A DNA stretch of 36,491 bases from JAZKBN01 sp040388605 (GTDB lineage: Bacteria > Bacteroidota > Bacteroidia > Cytophagales > Flexibacteraceae): the NCBI GenBank assembly GCA_040388605.1, contig JAZKBN010000050.1, forward strand, positions 1 through 36,491. Direction: 5' to 3'. The notes beneath the pieces were generated by a model. It made no database searches. It was not told where the DNA came from and saw only the letters and a program-made list of their open reading frames with translations. Below, one piece after another: positions 32,578-36,491 of this stretch (positions are counted from its first letter, which is position 1; each line of letters begins with the position of its first letter). The position numbers and the translations under genes are program-made.

Positions 32578-35211
32578 TCACCTCTTCGCTTTCTTCCCCA
32601 CTGCCTTATCCGGCAAGAGCCTGTTTTTAATCTCGTTAAGCTTCATCAGCGCTTCCACCGGAGATATATTGTTTATATCTATGGCCCTGAGCATTTCCTC
32701 CACCTCGGCGGTCTGTTTATTGGCAGAATCGAAAAAACTGAGCTGCAGGGCTGGTGCGGGAACTGCCTTCATTTTCTGCTCTGTTTCCATGCTCGGACGG
32801 TCGTTTTCAAGGTGCAATAACACCTCCGATGCCCTGAGCACTACCGTATTGGGCATGCCGGCCATCTGCGCCACGTGAATACCGAAACTGTGCCTGCTTC
32901 CGCCGGGACTCAGCTTGCGCATGAAAATTACCTTATTATTAGCCTCGCGCACGCTCACGTTAAAATTACGGATACGGGGCAGACGCTCGGCAAGCTCATT
33001 GAGCTCATGGTAATGCGTGGCAAACAAAGTTCGCGGACGGCCCTTATGATTATGCAAAAACTCAACTATGCTCCAGGCAATGCTCACGCCGTCGAATGTA
33101 CCGGTGCCGCGGCCTATTTCGTCCATGAGCACCAGGCTGGCGGGGCCCAGGTTGTTGAGAATGCCGGCCGTTTCGGTCATTTCCACCATGAAGGTAGATT
33201 CGCCCCGGCTGATGTTATCGCCGGCGCCTACGCGGGTGAATATTTTGTCGGCAAGGCCTACCTCGGCGCTTTCGGCGGGTACGTAGCTGCCAATCTGGGT
33301 CATGAGTACTATAAGCGCAGTCTGCCTCAGCAATGCCGATTTACCGGCCATGTTCGGGCCCGTGATAATAAGCACCTGCGCATCATCTGAATCGAGCAGG
33401 GTATCATTGGGCACATAGGTTTCGCCGGAAGGCAATTGCTTTTCAATAACCGGGTGTCGCCCGGCAACAATATTAAGGCGGGTATCGTTGGCGGTTACGG
33501 GCTTGCAGTAATTGTTGAGCTCCGCAAGTCTTGCAAAGCCCAGGCGACAATCAAGGGCGGCAATTGTGCGGGCATTTTGCTGAATGGCGGGCACAAACTC
33601 CAGCGCATAGCTCACCAAATCGTTATAAAGCCTGAACTCTATGGTGGCTATAGACGCTTCGGCATTGGTGATTTTATCTTCGTATTCCTTGAGCTCTGGG
33701 GTAATGTATCGCTCGGCATTGGCAAGGGTCTGCTTGCGGATCCAATCTGCCGGGGCTTTATCCTTATGCACATTGGTCACTTCGAGGTAAAAACCAAAAA
33801 CCCGGTTATAGGCCACCTTTAACGAAGATATGCCGGTACGCTCGCTTTCGCGGTTCTGAATCTGCTGCAGGAAATCGCGGGAGTTCGCGTTCAGGTTGCG
33901 CAGCTCGTCGAGCTCGGCATGAACGCCGTCTCGAATCATGCCGCCGGCGTTGGTTTGCAATGGCGGGTCATCGGCGAGAAATTCAGACAGGCGGGCAAGC
34001 AAAGGGGCGCATGGGTCTATCTCTTTCGCCATTTGCTGCAATTGCGCAAAGGGAGATGCTGACAGCATTTGCTTCAGGGGCCCCATAGCAGCCAATGCAT
34101 CTTTCAGCCTGTTTAGCTCACGTGGATTTACACGTCTTGCGGCTGTTTTGGCAATCAGGCGTTCAGGGTCGCCCATGGTTTTTAAGAGATTGCGGAGCTC
34201 TGTGGCCAGGTCGGGGTCGGCAAGCAGGCTTTCAACGGCATCGAGGCGGGCATCTATGGCTGCCTTATCTTTTAGGGGCAGCAGCAGGTTTTGGCGCAGC
34301 AGGCGCGCGCCCATAGGCGTGCAGGTTTTATCAAGCACGGAAATTAGCGGAACACCGCCTTCCTGTGCCGGGAAAAGCAATTCAAGGTTACGGATGGTGA
34401 AACGGTCCATCCACACATACTGCTCATGTTCCAGTCTCGATATGCTGCGAATGTGGCCCAGCTCTCGGTGCTCGGTTTCGTTGAGATAGTGGAGTATGGC
34501 ACCGGCAGCGCAAATGGCAGCCTCCATATCTTCCACCCCGAAACCTTTGAGGGTTTTGGTTTCAAACTGCCGGCAAAGCCTGTCGTGCCCGAACTCGCGG
34601 GTGAACACCCATTCATCGGGCGTATAGGCGTTCCAACCCTCGCCGAAGGTATTCAGGAATGCCTGTCGGCGTTGGCGGCAGTAGAGCAGTTCGGCCGGGC
34701 TGTAGTTTTGCAGCAGCTTGTCAATTGAATCCACATCGCCCTCGGCGCAGAAGAATTCACCGGTGCTGGCATCGAGCAGGGCAAGGCCAAGCGGGCCGCT
34801 CATGGGATAATGTACAGCCGCAAGCCAGTTGTTTCGGCTGCTGTCGAGCACGTTGTCGCTCATGAGAATGCCGGGGGTTACCAGTTCGGTAACGCCGCGC
34901 TTTACTATGCCGACAGCGGTTTTAGGGTCTTCAAGCTGATCGCAGATGGCCACACGCGCCCCTGCCCGAACCAGTTTCGGCAAATAGGTTTGCAGGCTGT
35001 GGTGCGGGAAGCCGGCCAGCTCAATTTCCGAAGCCGAGCCTGCGCCGCGCTTGGTAAGGGTAATATGAAGGATGCCGGCAGCTGTAACGGCATCGGCCCC
35101 GAAGGTTTCGTAAAAATCGCCTACCCGGAAAAGCAGCAAGGCATCAGGATGCTTGGTCTTGATGGCATTGTATTGCTTCATCAAGGGCGTTTCAACGGGG
35201 GAGGCAGACAA
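32578..35211 (-). CDS. mutS: DNA mismatch repair protein MutS
   Basis: 877 aa, full length. The mismatch-reading domain carries the Phe-x-Glu motif in RVGDFYETFGADA (about residues 30-42; the FYE motif is needed to recognise mispaired bases). The ATPase domain has Walker A GPNMAGKSALLRQ (about 624-636), RVGAGDNISRGESTFMVEM, Walker B LMDEIGRGTGTFDG and the THYHEL helix; the C-terminus is basic. The start is a TTG at 35211: the family-typical residues ETPLMKQYNAIK begin before the first in-frame ATG (35181), so that ATG is too late. A -7 box is found at 35240-35247. It is a single gene with no mutL beside it. Confidence 0.97.
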   Translation of the reverse strand: MSASPVETPLMKQYNAIKTKHPDALLLFRVGDFYETFGADAVTAAGILHITLTKRGAGSASEIELAGFPHHSLQTYLPKLVRAGARVAICDQLEDPKTAVGIVKRGVTELVTPGILMSDNVLDSSRNNWLAAVHYPMSGPLGLALLDASTGEFFCAEGDVDSIDKLLQNYSPAELLYCRQRRQAFLNTFGEGWNAYTPDEWVFTREFGHDRLCRQFETKTLKGFGVEDMEAAICAAGAILHYLNETEHRELGHIRSISRLEHEQYVWMDRFTIRNLELLFPAQEGGVPLISVLDKTCTPMGARLLRQNLLLPLKDKAAIDARLDAVESLLADPDLATELRNLLKTMGDPERLIAKTAARRVNPRELNRLKDALAAMGPLKQMLSASPFAQLQQMAKEIDPCAPLLARLSEFLADDPPLQTNAGGMIRDGVHAELDELRNLNANSRDFLQQIQNRESERTGISSLKVAYNRVFGFYLEVTNVHKDKAPADWIRKQTLANAERYITPELKEYEDKITNAEASIATIEFRLYNDLVSYALEFVPAIQQNARTIAALDCRLGFARLAELNNYCKPVTANDTRLNIVAGRHPVIEKQLPSGETYVPNDTLLDSDDAQVLIITGPNMAGKSALLRQTALIVLMTQIGSYVPAESAEVGLADKIFTRVGAGDNISRGESTFMVEMTETAGILNNLGPASLVLMDEIGRGTGTFDGVSIAWSIVEFLHNHKGRPRTLFATHYHELNELAERLPRIRNFNVSVREANNKVIFMRKLSPGGSRHSFGIHVAQMAGMPNTVVLRASEVLLHLENDRPSMETEQKMKAVPAPALQLSFFDSANKQTAEVEEMLRAIDINNISPVEALMKLNEIKNRLLPDKAVGKKAKR

Positions 35212-35239
35212 GGTGTTTTTCCGGGGTTTAGAAGGGTAG

Positions 35240-35247
35240 CAAATTTA
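35240..35247 (-). promoter_or_regulatory. -7 box (TAAATTTG) for mutS
   Basis: Perfect TAnnTTTG on the minus strand; transcription would start about 23 nt upstream of the TTG start codon. No good TTG -33 box is seen. Confidence 0.45.
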
Positions 35248-35312
35248 AGGGTTTTGCAGGTATTAAGCATATATTTACCTGAACCGAATCTTAAACTGAA
35301 ACTAATTACGGA

Positions 35313-35633
35313 ATGCATACTTATTTCAGGAAAAGTGTTTTCACAATCTGCCTGCTCATTGCAGGTATCGGGGCAGGTGTTTCCATTAAATCTCCCGGCA
35401 ACATCAGCAACGCGGTACCTAATGACAGCACCGCCATAAAGATTGCAGAGGCAATTTGGCTGCCTGTTTACGGAAGCAGGGTATTAAATAAAAGACCTTT
35501 TAAGGTTGAACTTGTTGAGGGAAAAGTTTGGCGGGTTGAAGGAACTTTACCTGCCGGCATGATGGGTGGCGTTCCCTTTATTGTAATTCAAAAAAGTGAT
35601 TGCAGGATGCTGAAAATGGGGCATGGGAAGTAG
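35313..35633 (+). CDS. NTF2-fold immunity-like (YbbC/YhhH-type) exported protein
   Basis: 106 aa. A signal peptide or anchor (about residues 8-24, VFTICLLIAGIGAGVSI) precedes a compact domain with IAEAIWLPVYGSRVLNKRPF, the strand EGKVWRVEGTL and the end GGVPFIVIQKSDCRMLKMGHGK. These match the NTF2-fold immunity proteins related to E. coli YhhH/YbbC, which protect against polymorphic (Rhs-type) toxins. No toxin gene is next to it, so it is either an orphan immunity protein or has another role; many Bacteroidota carry such orphans. It is divergent from mutS, with about 100 bp between the two starts. Confidence 0.7.
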   Translation: MHTYFRKSVFTICLLIAGIGAGVSIKSPGNISNAVPNDSTAIKIAEAIWLPVYGSRVLNKRPFKVELVEGKVWRVEGTLPAGMMGGVPFIVIQKSDCRMLKMGHGK

Positions 35634-35742
35634 GATTGTAAAAAAAAAACTCCTTTAACGCTTCAAAGATTAGTAATAAATTTCTCTTTGATTTCCCTGA
35701 TGCGTTTATTGTATAACCCACAATTGGGAAAACAATGATTTA

Positions 35743-35919
35743 TCAGGCCTGCTTTTCCCTGGCAGCTTTAAGGGCTTTAAAATCCGGAAGTCCATGTTCC
35801 GCAATAAAGCGCCTGGCCTCTTCAATTTTTTCAGTAAAGAGTGGTTTATCACCCAAATAATCAGCAATCTCCTTAAGTGATTTGTTGCTGAAGTCAAGTT
35901 TTTCGGGTTCGCTTTTCAT
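35743..35919 (-). CDS. Small helical charged protein (58 aa)
   Basis: ATG at 35917-35919, TGA at 35743-35745. The translation begins MKSEPEKLDFSNKSLKEIAD and ends PDFKALKAAREKQA. It is rich in Lys, Glu and Ala and predicted to be mostly helical, with no Cys and no membrane segment. Its start lies 9 bp after the stop of the DUF6934-like gene on the same strand, so the two were probably co-transcribed. The size, charge and pairing recall antitoxin-like partners, but I do not recognise a family and do not assign a function. Confidence 0.6.
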   Translation of the reverse strand: MKSEPEKLDFSNKSLKEIADYLGDKPLFTEKIEEARRFIAEHGLPDFKALKAAREKQA

Positions 35920-35928
35920 AAATGCAAT

Positions 35929-36396
35929 TTAAGTGTTTTGAGTAAATAAAATTGCAGAATAATTCTGATCCTGCGCAAAATTCATCCATCGGCCATCCAA
36001 GTAACCAAATATAGCAAACCTTGGAACCAGTTTATTCCAATTTCTCAATATTAGTTTGGAGTAAACGCGTGTTCGCTTTTCGCTCGCACCTTTAAAGAAT
36101 ACCTTAGCTTTGGGATGACTTTCAAAGAATACTAAAATACATAAAGTAACTGTATTAAGCGTAAAGAAAACATCTCCGTTAGCAGATAAGGCTTCAAAAT
36201 CTGCAACTAAGTTAACCGCTTTCAATTGCCCGTTACTATCTCCTAAGCTTAAGTTATAAATATGATCTTCCTCATCAAAAGCATCGAAAGAAACAATTTT
36301 TAAAATTTTTCCCTTTGGCCCGTCAGAATAAAAAGTGAACCTTTCCTGCTCTGCGTTTGAGATTCCAAATGATAGCGATGCTCCATATTCAAAATT
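35929..36396 (-). pseudogene. DUF6934-like gene, 5' end broken
   Basis: An open frame of 155 codons follows an in-frame TGA (36397-36399) and has no ATG, GTG or TTG near its beginning; the first in-frame TTG (36225) is too late and would lose the conserved N-terminal half. The translation contains RFTFYSDGPKGKILKIVSF, then YNLSLGD and, further on, FFESHPKAKVFFKGASEKR followed by TRVY. The last block matches the P-x-A-x-V-F-x-x-G-S-x-x-x-R-T-R-x-Y pattern of Bacteroidota DUF6934 proteins. Just upstream, another frame reads YSFEAEI, as if a one- or two-base shift near 36393 split the gene. The function of the family is unknown. The gene lies 40 bp from an insertion-sequence end. Confidence 0.5.
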
Positions 36397-36437
36397 TCAG
36401 CCTCAAAACTATAAATTATTTACTTTTCAATTTAACT

Positions 36438-36491
36438 TGTCCCGTCCTGACATAGGTTGACAGCTCAAAATCATGAGCAGAAGCAACCCAC
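36438..36491 (+). mobile_element. Insertion-sequence left end with possible transposase start (runs off the window)
   Basis: The 26-bp sequence 36438-36463, TGTCCCGTCC...GTTGACAG, is the inverted partner of the copy at 28-53. Its interior points out of the window. Ten bases inside the repeat there is an ATG (36473) followed by codons for SRSNP, open to the window end; a start this close to the tip is usual for IS3-like transposase ORFs. Only six codons are visible, so the transposase call is tentative. Confidence 0.5.

Noticed and set aside
28..36463. Composite transposon bounded by the two IS ends
   Set aside because: The 36 kb between them include rplM-rpsI-rpsB, mutS and tadA, ordinary chromosomal genes; both ends point into the window and belong to separate elements lying outside it.
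1..36491. tRNA, rRNA and prophage genes
   Set aside because: Spacers were read for tRNA arms and rRNA core segments on both strands and none was recognised; no phage structural or integrase gene was seen.

Overview
The window is a piece of a Bacteroidota chromosome, probably from the Chitinophagales/Sphingobacteriales side. Three secreted proteins end in type IX secretion sorting domains. There is a TonB-dependent receptor with a carboxypeptidase-like N-terminal domain, the gene order rplM-rpsI-rpsB, and several promoters carrying the Bacteroidota -7 box TAnnTTTG. The genus cannot be named from the sequence alone.

Layout. 1-4000: a small membrane protein, a KDG-kinase-like sugar kinase (kdgK) and a multi-pass membrane protein, all on the minus strand with long spacers. 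4220-7729: an MscS-type channel, an Ntn-hydrolase fused to membrane helices and an AT-rich orphan membrane protein (plus strand). 7747-11244: tadA, then a TonB-dependent receptor under a clear TPP riboswitch, so probably a thiamin or thiamin-precursor uptake receptor. 11404-15011: a YCII-family gene, a four-gene operon (VOC, YdeI/DUF1905-like, DoxX, VOC) and a divergent GlxA-type regulator. 15018-16300: an Abi_2 HEPN protein preceded by two tandem copies of a structured RNA. 16364-18304: rplM-rpsI-rpsB with promoter, terminator and two candidate RNA leader structures, but no tsf after rpsB. 18456-23450: a membrane-anchored hypothetical protein, an lpoB/COG3014 lipoprotein pair, a small lipoprotein and a HEAT-repeat gene pair. 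23480-31202: three exported proteins with T9SS tails (trypsin-like protease, M1 aminopeptidase, PQQ-type sugar dehydrogenase). 31263-32577: a TM2-domain lipoprotein and an unannotated, strongly structured plus-strand RNA candidate with its own terminator. 32578-35211: mutS. 35313-36396: an NTF2-fold immunity-like protein, a 58-residue protein and a broken DUF6934-like gene.

The two window edges carry inverted copies of the same 26-bp sequence (22 of 26 identical). They look like the two ends of one insertion-sequence family pointing out of the window, so this contig was probably cut at IS copies.

The most interesting system is the HEPN/Abi_2 gene with its tandem upstream RNAs. It has the layout of an RNA-controlled abortive-infection or toxin-antitoxin unit: each RNA copy begins behind its own promoter-like element, and the HEPN RxxxxH motif is intact. 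The next most interesting items are the structured RNA candidate at 32089-32272 and the TPP riboswitch with a visible anti-aptamer helix.
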